From Sulfitobacter sp. SK012 (GTDB taxonomy: Bacteria; Pseudomonadota; Alphaproteobacteria; Rhodobacterales; Rhodobacteraceae), in the NCBI RefSeq assembly GCF_003352085.1, contig NZ_CP025804.1, positions 3,286,001-3,350,000 of the forward strand: DNA of 64,000 bases, in the 5' to 3' direction. Made by a program: the position numbers and the translations under genes. The notes below the pieces were generated by a model, which was not told where the DNA came from, made no database searches, and saw nothing but the letters and a program-made list of their open reading frames with translations. Below, in pieces: positions 9,726-19,468 of this stretch (position 1 is the stretch's first letter; every line of letters starts with the position of its first letter).

Positions 9726-10643
9726 ATGAGGCCCGGGACACAGCACCAAAGCCAGATGCGTTGGGGTATAATCATATGTCTGTTTTTCTGGGCAAGTTTT
9801 GCGGGGGCCGAACCGCCCCAACGGCAGTGCAGCAGCGACAAATGGGGCCATGTCCATTGCATACGGTCGCAGCATTTTGTGTTTGACACCTGCAGCGCAA
9901 TCGAAGTTTTTGCCGATCGGCACGGGCTGAATCGCGATTTCTTTGCTCGGCTGATTTGGCAAGAAAGTAGATTTGATCCCAATGCCTTAAGCCCAGCGAA
10001 CGCGCGCGGCATTGCGCAGTTCATTCCCTCAACGGCCCAATTGCGCGGATTGCGTGATCCCTACAACCCTGCAGACGCGCTGGAACATTCTGCGCAGTAT
10101 CTGGCGGAAATGGTGGACCGCTTTGGCAATGAAGGGATGGCCGCGATTGGGTACAATGGCGGTGAGCGACGTGCGTCAGGGTTTTTGAAGGGCAAAGGTC
10201 TGGCGCGTGAAACCTTCAATTACGTGCCGATCATCACGGGCCTACCGGCAAAGACATGGCGCGATGCGCCCCCCAAAAATCACGACATGCGGCTGTCCAA
10301 GAAAACCAGTTTCTACCGAGCCTGTGCTGATATGGCCGTAAGCCGCCGTTTGTCGCCGCTGAAACGCCCGAAGCCGCCCGTCGTTGACGCCAAACCATGG
10401 GGTGTGCGCTTGGGGTTTGGGACGTCAAAAAAAGCTGCGCGTGCCAAGGTTTTGAGTGCAACGCAATCGTGTCAAAGCGCCATCCAAAAAGAGCGCATCT
10501 ATATGATTTACAACACAAACCGTGTTGCAGGACGCAAAGGGTTCTATATGGCGCAGATGGGCCGAGACACCCGTAAGGGCGCGCAGAAGCTGTGCAGCCA
10601 ATTGCGTGCCAAGGGCTGCACCTGTTTGGTGATCAAGAACTAG
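9726..10643 (+). CDS. Lytic transglycosylase domain protein with SPOR-like C-terminus
   Basis: A 305-residue exported protein. The N-terminus has a signal sequence (RWGIIICLFFWASFAGAEPP). The SLT/lysozyme-like domain follows: LIWQESRFDPNALSPANARG with the catalytic Glu (about residue 80), then GIAQFIPSTA and AAIGYNGG. Such enzymes cleave the MurNAc-GlcNAc bond of peptidoglycan with formation of anhydroMurNAc. The last 70 residues, rich in Cys and Gly and ending LCSQLRAKGCTCLVIK, resemble a SPOR peptidoglycan-binding fold. An internal ATG at 9756 would give a tidier signal peptide and may be the true start. It converges on the NuoE/F-like gene with a 17-base gap. Confidence 0.82.
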   Translation: MRPGTQHQSQMRWGIIICLFFWASFAGAEPPQRQCSSDKWGHVHCIRSQHFVFDTCSAIEVFADRHGLNRDFFARLIWQESRFDPNALSPANARGIAQFIPSTAQLRGLRDPYNPADALEHSAQYLAEMVDRFGNEGMAAIGYNGGERRASGFLKGKGLARETFNYVPIITGLPAKTWRDAPPKNHDMRLSKKTSFYRACADMAVSRRLSPLKRPKPPVVDAKPWGVRLGFGTSKKAARAKVLSATQSCQSAIQKERIYMIYNTNRVAGRKGFYMAQMGRDTRKGAQKLCSQLRAKGCTCLVIKN

Positions 10644-10660
10644 GGCTCGCGGTCCTGAGG

Positions 10661-12361
10661 CTACACCTCGTCGGGGAAATGCTTCATCGTCAACAGGATC
10701 GGGTTTGGTGCCGCCTGTCCCAGACCGCAGATTGAGGCATCAACCATCGCGGTCGACAGCTCCGTAAGCAGAGCCTGATCCCATTTTTCCGCCTGCATCA
10801 GCTTAACCGCCTTTTCGCAGCCAACCCGGCAAGGTGTACACTGACCACAGCTTTCATCCTCAAAGAACCGCAGCATGTTCAGCGCCGCATCGCGGGCGCG
10901 GTCCTGATCAGACAACACAACAACGGCCGCAGATCCGATAAAGCTGCCATGCGGTTGCAACGTGTCAAAATCGAGCGGGATGTCGTTCATCGAGGCAGGT
11001 AACAAGCCCGAAGACGGCCCACCCGGTTGATACGCCTTGAACACATGGCCCTCTGCCATGCCGCCAGATGCGGCGATGATGTCAGTGATCGTGGAGCCAG
11101 CGGGCAATTCGTAGACGCCCGGTTTTGCAACGCGCCCCGAAACGGAATAGCTGCGCAGACCCACACGCCCGTTATGCGTGACCGATGACATGATCTGTGG
11201 CCCCTCGCGCAAAATCCGCGTGACCCAGTGCAAGGTTTCGACATTGTGGACAAGAGTCGGGCGGTTGAATATTCCAACCTGCGCGACAAAAGGCGGGCGG
11301 TGACGGGGCAAGCCGCGCTTGCCTTCGATGGACTCGATCATGGCCGATTCTTCACCGCAGATATACGCCCCAGCGCCGCGCCGCAGATCGATAAATCCCT
11401 CGGCAACAAGGCCTGCCGTTTCCAGCGCCTTGATCTCGCGCCGCATAATCTCAAGCACAGCCGGATATTCATCGCGCATGTAGATAAAGCAGGTTTCCGC
11501 TTCGACAGCCCAGGCAGCAATCAGCATCCCCTCAAGAAACAGATGCGGCGTGCGCTCAAGATGGAACCGGTCTTTGAAGGTGCCGGGCTCCCCTTCATCT
11601 CCGTTGACCGCAAGATAGCGCGGCCCCGGTTCGGCGCGCACAAACCGCAGTTTCTTGCCTGCTGGAAACCCAGCGCCGCCCAAGCCGCGCAATCCGGCAT
11701 CGAGCACCTTTTCAAGTTCGGCCTCCCAGTCACCCCTGTTGCGAAGGTCTTCTAGTTTGCCATAGCCCCCCTCCGCACGGTACGCCGCAAAGGTCTGGTA
11801 GTCAGGCACATGCGCATGGGTATCGTCCGCCGCGATGGCTGCATGCACCTTTTCAGGTGTAGCATGGTCGATATGGTTGTGGCCAAGTTCCAGCACCGGG
11901 GCCGTATCACAGCGCCCCATGCAAGGCGCGCGCACAATGCGCACCTCGGAGGCGTCGAGCCCGTCTTCTAGGGCAGATTTGAGCGCCTGTGCTCCAGCCA
12001 ATTCGCATGAGAGCGAATCGCAGACACGGATTGTCAGCGCGGGGGGCGGTGTTTCGCCTTCTTTGACCACGTCAAAATGCGCGTAGAAGGTAGCAACTTC
12101 ATAAACTTCGGCCATGCTCATGCGCATTTCTTCGGCTAACGCGCGCAGGTGAGCGGCAGAAAGATGGCCGTATTCGTCCTGAATAAGGTGCAAATGTTCG
12201 ATCAGCAGGTCGCGGCGGCGCGGCTTGTCGCCCAAAAGCGCACGCACCTCATCCCAAGGGCCATCTTCAAGTTGGCGACCTTTGGTGTGGTGCCGGCCCT
12301 TGCCTTTGCCGGATTTCCAGACACCGTTACCGTCTTGTTTTTTGTGATCATCAAGTGCCAT
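10661..12361 (-). CDS. Fused NuoE/NuoF-type NAD-dependent oxidoreductase subunit (formate dehydrogenase beta-like)
   Basis: A 566-residue fusion. Residues 35-190 are a NuoE-like thioredoxin fold with four Cys for a [2Fe-2S] cluster (C114, C119, C147, C151). The rest is NuoF-like, with GLRGLGGAGFPAGKK for FMN, NGDEGEPGTFKDR and GAYICGEESAMI for NAD/FMN binding, and ESCGQCTPCRVGCEKAV plus ICGLG for a [4Fe-4S] cluster. Fusions of this shape are the diaphorase subunit of soluble NAD-dependent formate dehydrogenases and some hydrogenases. No catalytic molybdenum subunit or fdhD lies beside it here. The ATG at 12361 begins the conserved part. Confidence 0.87.
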   Translation of the reverse strand: MALDDHKKQDGNGVWKSGKGKGRHHTKGRQLEDGPWDEVRALLGDKPRRRDLLIEHLHLIQDEYGHLSAAHLRALAEEMRMSMAEVYEVATFYAHFDVVKEGETPPPALTIRVCDSLSCELAGAQALKSALEDGLDASEVRIVRAPCMGRCDTAPVLELGHNHIDHATPEKVHAAIAADDTHAHVPDYQTFAAYRAEGGYGKLEDLRNRGDWEAELEKVLDAGLRGLGGAGFPAGKKLRFVRAEPGPRYLAVNGDEGEPGTFKDRFHLERTPHLFLEGMLIAAWAVEAETCFIYMRDEYPAVLEIMRREIKALETAGLVAEGFIDLRRGAGAYICGEESAMIESIEGKRGLPRHRPPFVAQVGIFNRPTLVHNVETLHWVTRILREGPQIMSSVTHNGRVGLRSYSVSGRVAKPGVYELPAGSTITDIIAASGGMAEGHVFKAYQPGGPSSGLLPASMNDIPLDFDTLQPHGSFIGSAAVVVLSDQDRARDAALNMLRFFEDESCGQCTPCRVGCEKAVKLMQAEKWDQALLTELSTAMVDASICGLGQAAPNPILLTMKHFPDEV

Positions 12362-12531
12362 GTCAGTCTCCAGTGCCGCGATTACGCGCAGTCTAGCAAA
12401 GCACGAATGCGCCGGGAGATCAAAAAACGACCGATGAGTGCAGCTTTGCGTTTTTCGTTTGCGTGCAGGGCTTGGCCGATAGGGCAAAGGGGGGTCTGGT
12501 GGTGCGCGCAGACATCTGGCAATCTTGGGGC

Positions 12532-12927
12532 ATGAAAGTAATTTTGTTGATCTTGTGGGCCATGATGCCCCTGCCCGCCACCGCGCAATCGACCATGAGT
12601 GCGGCAGAATTTGATGCCTACACCCAAGGCAAAACCCTGTTTTACGGCACCCGCAGCGCGCCTTATGGGGCAGAGGTTTATTTGCCCAATCGCCGTGTGC
12701 GCTGGTCGTTCTTGGATGGCAAATGCAAAGAAGGCGAATGGTACGAGGACGCTGGCCTGATTTGCTTTGTCTACGAGGACAATCCAGAGCCACAATGCTG
12801 GAGCTTCGAGGAGGGCAATGGCGGGCTGATCGCGCAGTTTGAGAACGACCCGGAAGCGATTGCACTTTATGAGGTTGAGGACCGCGGCGAAGAGATGTTG
12901 TGCCTCGGGCCAGAGATCGGCGTTTGA
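12532..12927 (+). CDS. Small exported protein of unknown function
   Basis: A 131-residue protein with a clear signal peptide, MKVILLILWAMMPLPATAQS, and a mature part rich in acidic and aromatic residues with four Cys (KCKEGEW, LICFVYED, QCWSFEEG, MLCLGPE). Two Cys pairs suggest disulfides in the periplasm. The ATG at 12532 follows a weak TTGGGG site. It lies between the divergent NuoE/F-like gene and the convergent xseA gene. I do not recognise the family beyond a roseobacter-type hypothetical. Confidence 0.7.
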   Translation: MKVILLILWAMMPLPATAQSTMSAAEFDAYTQGKTLFYGTRSAPYGAEVYLPNRRVRWSFLDGKCKEGEWYEDAGLICFVYEDNPEPQCWSFEEGNGGLIAQFENDPEAIALYEVEDRGEEMLCLGPEIGV

Positions 12928-12934
12928 AACGGCC

Positions 12935-14494
12935 TTAAAACAGCGATCCTTGATCTTTTGGCGGGGTTGTTGGTGCTTTGCGCGCAGGGGCTTGCTTGCC
13001 GCCAACCGCGACTATGCCATCTGCGAACTGTATCTCCAGCGTTTCAGCTTTCTTCGCAGCCTTGGCCGACGTCAGCACCGCCCCCTCGCTGCGCACAACC
13101 GCAAATCCACGCTCCAACGTCGCTTCATAGCCCAGTGTGACGCGCAAGCGCTCAGCTGCATCAATGCGCTGACGCCAGGCGTTTGTTTGGCGCTGACCTG
13201 CATCAGACAAGCGGCGCACAGTGCGGGTAAGTGTGTCGGTCAAACGGGCCTGTTCTTGGGTTAGCGCTTCGGGCCGCAGATTGCGGACACGGCTCGCGAG
13301 GCCTTCGCGCTTTGCCGCAACTGAGCGTAGCAATGCGGGGGCCAAACGTTCCGACAACGTTTCCAACCGGCGGCGATCATTAGACAGGCTGCGACGAAGA
13401 GCCGCCGGGCGTAGCGCCCCTGCCAGATCTGCCAGCCTGATTTTATGCTGCTGAACCCCTGCAATCAGGGCAGGGCCCAACCGTTCGCCGGCCCGGTCAA
13501 GCCGTTGCCGCGGTCCGTCCAGCAGGCTGTCCACCCGAGGTAAGGCACGCGCCATATCCCGCAAACGCTGGTCACGACGGCTTAGGCCCTGGCTCACGCT
13601 TAGGCTCATCCGCGCTGATTGCGCATCAAGCCACGCGGCAAGCTCATGTCGGACCGGCACGGCAAGTTCGGCGGCGGCCGTAGGCGTCGGTGCGCGTTTG
13701 TCCGAAACAAAGTCGATCAACGTCGTATCAGTTTCGTGACCCACCGCTGAGATCAGCGGGATTTGACTAGCCGCGACTGCGCGGGCCACAATTTCTTCGT
13801 TAAAGCCCCATAAGTCTTCAACCGACCCGCCGCCCCTTGCGACAATCAAAAGATCTGGGCGTGGCAAAGCGCCACCCGGGGTCAGAGCATTAAAGCCAGC
13901 GATGGCGCGGGCAACTTCGGGCGCGCATTTTGCCCCCTGAACAGCAACCGGCCAAATCAGAACTTTGCGCGGAAAACGGTCGCGCAGGCGGTGCAAAATA
14001 TCGCGGATCACAGCCCCAGATGGCGAAGTCACCACGCCGATCACCTCAGGCAGATAAGGGATGGGGCGTTTTAGCGCCGCGTCAAAGAGACCTTCGGCAG
14101 AAAGCGCTGCTTTGCGCTTTTCCAACAAGGCCATCAACGCGCCCATGCCGGCAGGTTTGATATCTTCGATCACGATCTGGTATTTCGACTGACCGCCAAA
14201 TGTCGTGATGCGGCCCGTGGCGATCACCTCAATCCCCTCTTCGGGTTGGGTATCGAGCCGGGCAGAGACGCCCTTCCAGATCACGCCGGAAATGACCGAA
14301 CTGTCATCCTTGAGGTCCAGATAAATATGGCCCGAACGCGGACGGCTGACACGGCCGACTTCGCCACGAATGCGGACATGGCCAAATTCGCCCTCGATCA
14401 CGCGTTTGATCGCGCCAGACAGCTCGGTAACGGTAAATTCAGGGCTGTTGGCCCCCTTTGGTCCATCATCGGGCGTATCGTCGAGCAGGTCCAT
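12935..14494 (-). CDS. xseA: Exodeoxyribonuclease VII large subunit
   Basis: A 519-residue protein with an N-terminal OB fold (FTVTELSGAIKRVIEGEFG; GEVGRVSRPRSGHIYLDLKD), the catalytic middle domain (VVTSPSGAVIRDILHRLRDRFPR; IARGGGSVEDLWGFN; SAVGHETDTTLIDFV) and a long Arg-rich coiled region. XseA and XseB degrade single-stranded DNA from either end. The xseB gene is not in the window. It is divergent from purD with a 72-base gap and converges on the small exported gene. Confidence 0.96.
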   Translation of the reverse strand: MDLLDDTPDDGPKGANSPEFTVTELSGAIKRVIEGEFGHVRIRGEVGRVSRPRSGHIYLDLKDDSSVISGVIWKGVSARLDTQPEEGIEVIATGRITTFGGQSKYQIVIEDIKPAGMGALMALLEKRKAALSAEGLFDAALKRPIPYLPEVIGVVTSPSGAVIRDILHRLRDRFPRKVLIWPVAVQGAKCAPEVARAIAGFNALTPGGALPRPDLLIVARGGGSVEDLWGFNEEIVARAVAASQIPLISAVGHETDTTLIDFVSDKRAPTPTAAAELAVPVRHELAAWLDAQSARMSLSVSQGLSRRDQRLRDMARALPRVDSLLDGPRQRLDRAGERLGPALIAGVQQHKIRLADLAGALRPAALRRSLSNDRRRLETLSERLAPALLRSVAAKREGLASRVRNLRPEALTQEQARLTDTLTRTVRRLSDAGQRQTNAWRQRIDAAERLRVTLGYEATLERGFAVVRSEGAVLTSAKAAKKAETLEIQFADGIVAVGGKQAPARKAPTTPPKDQGSLF

Positions 14495-14566
14495 GTGGCG
14501 CGTCCTTGTGCATCGGGTCGTGCCAGCTTAGAACGCGGCGCATGCAAGGCCAAGGGAGTGTCGCAC

Positions 14567-15832
14567 ATGAATATCCTGATCCTAGGTGGCGGTGGGCGTG
14601 AACACAGCCTTGCGTGGGCCATAATGCAGAACCCCAAATGCGATAAGCTGATCGTGGCCCCAGGCAATGCCGGGATTGCCGCTATCGCCGATTGTGCTGA
14701 CCTCGATATTCTCGATGGTGGCGCAGTGGCCGTATTTGCTGAGGAAAACAGCATAGATTTTGTGGTGATCGGACCTGAGGCACCACTTGCAGCGGGTGTG
14801 GCGGATCGGTTGCGCGATGCGGGGATGTTGGTGTTTGGACCTTCAAAAGCAGCGGCGGCACTTGAGGCATCAAAAGCGTTTACCAAAGAAATTTGTGACG
14901 CGGCCAACGCGCCCACAGCAGCTTATGGTCATTTTACCGATGCAGCGGCCGCGCGGGCCTATGTCCAAGCCCAAGGTGCGCCGATTGTGGTCAAGGCCGA
15001 CGGCCTCGCGGCAGGCAAAGGCGTGATTATTGCGCAAACTGTTGCTGAGGCTGAGGCCGCAATTGACGACATGTTTGGTGGCAGTTTTGGTGCTGCGGGT
15101 GCGGAGGTCGTGATCGAAGAGTTCATGACCGGTGAAGAGGCATCCTTCTTTGTGCTTTGCGACGGCAAGACGGTTTTGCCCATCGGCACTGCCCAAGATC
15201 ACAAGCGGGTCGGCGACGGAGATACCGGACCAAATACGGGCGGCATGGGTGCGTATTCCCCTGCCCCGGTATTGAGCGACGCCGTAGCCGAACGCGCATT
15301 GGCCGAGATTATCCGCCCAACCATGGCCGAAATGACCCGGCGCGGGATGCCCTATCAAGGGGTGCTCTATGCGGGGCTGATGATAGAAGACGGCGCGCCA
15401 CGACTGGTTGAATATAATGTGCGCTTTGGCGATCCGGAGTGTCAGGTTTTGATGATGCGGCTTGGGGCGCAAGTGCTCGATTTGCTACTCGCCGCCGCTG
15501 AAGAACGTCTGGCCGAAGCGCAGGTGAACTGGGCTGACGATCATGCGCTTTCGGTTGTACTCGCGGCGCGGGGCTATCCCGGAGCGTATGAAAAAGGAAC
15601 GGTTATACGCGGGCTCGATGCCGTCACTGAAGACAGCAGCAACGTTGTATTTCACGCGGGAACGGCCCTGCGCGACGGCGCAATTGTCGCGACGGGAGGT
15701 CGTGTTTTGAATGTGACGGCGCGTGGCGCGAATTTGGTGGGGGCGCGGGAACAAGCTTACGGTGTTGTCGATGCCATCGACTGGCCAGATGGGTTTTGCA
15801 GGCGTGACATCGGCTGGCGGGCTCTGGACTAA
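14567..15832 (+). CDS. purD: Phosphoribosylamine-glycine ligase (GAR synthetase)
   Basis: A 421-residue ATP-grasp enzyme joining phosphoribosylamine and glycine in purine synthesis. Signatures are MNILILGGGGREHSLAW at the N-terminus, VVIGPEAPLAAGVADRL, IVVKADGLAAGKGV (ATP binding) and VEYNVRFGDPECQVLM (metal and ATP site). The ATG at 14567 has AAGGGAG 6 bases upstream. The frame stays open for about 320 bases further up, but that part is antisense to xseA and is not coding. It is divergent from xseA and convergent with the FG-GAP protein gene. Confidence 0.97.
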   Translation: MNILILGGGGREHSLAWAIMQNPKCDKLIVAPGNAGIAAIADCADLDILDGGAVAVFAEENSIDFVVIGPEAPLAAGVADRLRDAGMLVFGPSKAAAALEASKAFTKEICDAANAPTAAYGHFTDAAAARAYVQAQGAPIVVKADGLAAGKGVIIAQTVAEAEAAIDDMFGGSFGAAGAEVVIEEFMTGEEASFFVLCDGKTVLPIGTAQDHKRVGDGDTGPNTGGMGAYSPAPVLSDAVAERALAEIIRPTMAEMTRRGMPYQGVLYAGLMIEDGAPRLVEYNVRFGDPECQVLMMRLGAQVLDLLLAAAEERLAEAQVNWADDHALSVVLAARGYPGAYEKGTVIRGLDAVTEDSSNVVFHAGTALRDGAIVATGGRVLNVTARGANLVGAREQAYGVVDAIDWPDGFCRRDIGWRALD

Positions 15833-15869
15833 ACTCACGTCGAGCTAATTGGCGACAAAGCGCCTGACG

Positions 15870-16639
15870 TTACTTGCAGGCGAGTGCTTGCGTGAGGCTG
15901 TTTTGGTTCTTGATGGCCCCGATATCGCGCGCCGCAGTAGATTTACCATCAAAGGTTACAGATATCATGCGCTGCCAATCTGAACTGGCCACGATCATTT
16001 CTGGCACACTGCCACAAGTCCGGATCCCACCCTCGATCGCATGAGCGCCAAAGCGGTGATTTGTAAGGCCACCTAGACTTGCAACCTCAGTCAACGCGCC
16101 GTCGATGTAACGCCAGATGCGTAGGGTTTTCGCCAAATGGGGCCGGTCGATATAGGCGATCTCGACATGACCATCACCGTCCAGATCGGCTGCTCCAATA
16201 GGGGCGAGCCAGCGGAACCGTCGACCAATATAAGGTGTCGCCGCAATCAGGCCGCCCCCGTTATAGATCGCGAGGCGCGCGCCTTCGTTCTGGTGGCTCT
16301 CAATCGTAAGGGCCTCGTCGCGGCCGTCCCCATCTATGTCAACAAGGCGAGGCTCGATGTCCTCAAAAACGCGGGCACTGGGTAATCGAATGGTAAAGAC
16401 TGACCCCGAAGATCCATAGCTTAGTTCAAGCGCACCAAACTCGGTCTCGTCGCCCAACGCACCGTGCGGATAACGTGTGGTCGGCTCAGTATAGCGTGCG
16501 GAACTCAACGGCTCAGTCTGCCACAGCTCGGCAGAAATAGCTGGCCCCTGAAACGCAAGCACCGCGCACAACGTTAGCTGCGCGCGGCGAATAGAACGGG
16601 GCAGCATGCCTGTCAGCAGACGCCGCGCCCCCGTCCGCA

Positions 16640-16640
<1 letters not shown>
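15870..16640 (-). CDS. Exported FG-GAP/VCBS-repeat protein
   Basis: A 256-residue protein with an N-terminal signal sequence (TLCAVLAFQGPAISAE) and two calcium-binding FG-GAP/VCBS-type loops, PRLVDIDGDGRDEALTI and AADLDGDGHVEIAYID. These repeats normally build beta-propeller surface or periplasmic proteins. The function is unknown. The start codon overlaps the ferredoxin stop by one base (TAATG), so it is co-translated with that gene, although a redox link between an exported propeller and a cytoplasmic ferredoxin is not obvious. Confidence 0.8.
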
Positions 16641-17068
<428 letters not shown>

Positions 17069-17133
17069 CTAGGCAGGGCCGCACAAACCCGTTAGGTTGC
17101 CCCGTAACAGAACAGACCCAAAGGCATTGGGCT

Positions 17134-17664
17134 ATGATTGAGGCGACAAAATTGCGGATATTTGGCGGATTGGCGTTGCTCATCATGTTGGGGGCATGTG
17201 ATCCGAGTGCTGTGGATGCACCCGAAACACAAACCGGCAATGGGTTGGCCCCTCCCGGTGCACCGCCGGGCAGTTGTTGGGGTAAGATCAATACCCCCGC
17301 CGTCGTGGAAACGGTCACTGAGAACATTCTGGTGACCCCGGCAAAGACCAACCCCGATGGTACCATCGGCACGCTTCCCGTCTACAAATCAGAAAATCGG
17401 CAGCAAATCGTCACACCGCGGCAAGACCGTTGGTTCGAAACACCCTGCCCGCCCTCACTAACTGTTGAATTTGTCTCATCGCTGCAACGCGCACTAATCG
17501 CGCGGGGGCTGTATACGGGACCAATCAATGGATCGATGGACCAAGCAACGCGCGAGGCAGTGCGCCGGCTTCAAGTTGCCGATGGTTTGCCGAGCGATGT
17601 TTTGTCAACCGAGACGGCGAGAAAACTAGGTTTGGTCTCAGCGCCGCGCGCGCCTGCGGGCTAG
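17134..17664 (+). CDS. Peptidoglycan-binding domain lipoprotein
   Basis: A 176-residue lipoprotein. The signal sequence ends in the lipobox LLIMLGAC (Cys about residue 22), so the mature protein is lipid-anchored. The C-terminal 70 residues form a PG_binding_1 fold: FVSSLQRALIARGLYTGPING followed by REAVRRLQVADGL. It probably ties an envelope component to the cell wall; the exact role is unknown. The ATG at 17134 is preceded by AAAGG. It converges on the degP-like gene, with a strong shared hairpin between them. Confidence 0.85.
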   Translation: MIEATKLRIFGGLALLIMLGACDPSAVDAPETQTGNGLAPPGAPPGSCWGKINTPAVVETVTENILVTPAKTNPDGTIGTLPVYKSENRQQIVTPRQDRWFETPCPPSLTVEFVSSLQRALIARGLYTGPINGSMDQATREAVRRLQVADGLPSDVLSTETARKLGLVSAPRAPAG

Positions 17665-17678
17665 AAGATCACAAAAAA

Positions 17679-17702
17679 GGGGCGCTCCTATTGGAGCGCC
17701 CC
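17679..17702. terminator. Intrinsic terminator between the lipoprotein gene and degP
   Basis: A perfect 10-bp stem GGGGCGCTCC / GGAGCGCCCC with a TATT loop. On the minus strand the hairpin is followed directly by TTTTTT, so it terminates the degP-like transcript. In the plus direction it is followed by a looser T-containing stretch and may also end the lipoprotein transcript. Confidence 0.9.
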
Positions 17703-17729
17703 GATGTTTCTCAATTTTGACGGGCCTCG

Positions 17730-19211
17730 TTACTCGGCTAACGACAAAGCCACAAACCGCGGATCACCAGCTCTGCGTACCAACAACAACAGTGACTTGC
17801 GCCCTGCGTCCTTGGCCGCCTGCACACGTTCCTCAAGGTTCGCGATAGTTGCGATCTTTTGCTGGCCTGCTTCGGTGATGATATCACCCGCACGCAGGCC
17901 CTTCTCAAACGCCTCAGATGCTTCATCCACCTCTTGGACGGCGAGGCCTGTCATGCCTTCGTCCGCACCCAATGCTTCGCGAAGCGCGTCGGTCAATGGG
18001 GTCAGGGTAAGGCCCATCATCGATTTTACCTCGGGTTCGGCCTCTGGCGTTTCCTCGACCGCAGGTGTTTCTTCAGCACCATCGGCGTCTTCGCGGCGTC
18101 CCAATACGACTTTGATGGTTTGGCTTTTGCCTTCCCGCAAAACGGTAACGCGCACGCCGGCCCCAACAGGGCTGTTGCCAACCTGGCGGACAAGCCCCCG
18201 CGTGTCAGCGACATCTACGCCATCAAAGGACATGATCACATCCCCTGTCAGCAGACCCGCATCTTTGGCAGGGCCATCAGGCACGTCTGTGATTAGCGCG
18301 CCGGTTGCAGCGTCTAGGCCCATCGCATCGGCCACGTCTTGTGTCACGTCTTGGATGCGTACGCCCAACCAACCGCGGCGGGTTTCGCCGAATTCCTTAA
18401 GCTGATCGACCACACGTGTGACCACGTTGGCAGCCATAGAAAAGCCGATCCCGATTGAGCCGCCGTTGGGCGACAAGATCGCAGTATTCACGCCGATCAC
18501 CTGACCGTCCATGTTGAAAAGTGGCCCGCCCGAGTTGCCCCGGTTGATTGCCGCATCGGTCTGAATGTAGTCGTCATAGGTGCCTGAAAGCGCACGGTTG
18601 CGAGCTGAAACGATGCCAGCGGATACCGAAAAGCCTTGCCCCAGCGGATTACCCATCGCGATGACCCAATCGCCAACACGCGACGCGTCGCTGTCGCCAA
18701 AGCTAACAAAGGGCAGCGGTGTGGTCGCTTCAACCTTCAAAAGTGCAATATCTGTATTGGGGTCGGTGCCGATGACAGTCGCCTTCAGCTCTTCGCCCGA
18801 GAAAAATTCGATGATGATCTCATCCGCGCCCTCGATGACGTGGTTGTTGGTGACGACATAGCCGTCCTCAGAGATTACAAAGCCAGAACCCAACGCGGAA
18901 GACCGGCGCGGTGCCGGTGTTCCTTCGTCATCGCGGTTGCGGTCTTGGAATTCGCGAAAGAAATCCTCAAACGGGGAGCCTTCGGGCACAATGCCGCGTG
19001 GGCCTGTGCGCCCTTCAACAAGGGTCGAAGTCGTTATATTGACCACCGAAGGGCTGATTTTTTCGGCCAATGGTGCAAGGCTTTCAGGCTTGGCAAGCGC
19101 CGCAACCGTCTGGAGGGCAACCATGGCCAACACCAGCAATCCGATAAGGGCTGCCCTCATCGCGGGGGTGAAGGGGGTTTGTTTCGACCTGGTTACCGCT
19201 TTGGGCTGCAT
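17730..19211 (-). CDS. degP: DegP/HtrA-type periplasmic serine protease (Do family)
   Basis: A 493-residue protein with an N-terminal membrane or signal segment (about 19-40), a trypsin-like domain and two PDZ domains. The catalytic triad is visible: His in TNNHVIEG (about 124), Asp in NTDIALLKV (about 154) and Ser in RGNSGGPLF (about 227). It degrades or refolds damaged envelope proteins. The ATG at 19211 has AGGAGA upstream. In related genomes this gene follows hflK-hflC directly. Here an aminotransferase gene on the other strand separates them. Confidence 0.94.
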   Translation of the reverse strand: MQPKAVTRSKQTPFTPAMRAALIGLLVLAMVALQTVAALAKPESLAPLAEKISPSVVNITTSTLVEGRTGPRGIVPEGSPFEDFFREFQDRNRDDEGTPAPRRSSALGSGFVISEDGYVVTNNHVIEGADEIIIEFFSGEELKATVIGTDPNTDIALLKVEATTPLPFVSFGDSDASRVGDWVIAMGNPLGQGFSVSAGIVSARNRALSGTYDDYIQTDAAINRGNSGGPLFNMDGQVIGVNTAILSPNGGSIGIGFSMAANVVTRVVDQLKEFGETRRGWLGVRIQDVTQDVADAMGLDAATGALITDVPDGPAKDAGLLTGDVIMSFDGVDVADTRGLVRQVGNSPVGAGVRVTVLREGKSQTIKVVLGRREDADGAEETPAVEETPEAEPEVKSMMGLTLTPLTDALREALGADEGMTGLAVQEVDEASEAFEKGLRAGDIITEAGQQKIATIANLEERVQAAKDAGRKSLLLLVRRAGDPRFVALSLAE

Positions 19212-19468
19212 TCATCGTCTCCTGATACCTTTTGGTTGCAAACACCTGCGTACAACCACTTGCGCCGGCCAACTGGACCGGCGACCGCTTGGCACAGACT
19301 GCAGTCTGCGCGCACAAGCCGCAATATCAAAGATGCATCTTTGCGTTGGCTTTTCAACTGATGGTGACGGGTCTGTGATCAGAAGGGCTGCGCACGGCTT
19401 GCAACGTTACAGATCAAAGCATAGCGTTTAGATCGCAATTGGCCGCCCCCGAAACAGGAATTTTTCGA

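Noticed and set aside
12362..12865. Upstream extension of the NuoE/F-like frame
   Set aside because: It has no conserved content and overlaps the exported small gene on the other strand.
14246..14566. N-terminal extension of purD
   Set aside because: It runs antisense through the xseA 5' end, and PurD homology begins at the ATG at 14567 with a good ribosome site.
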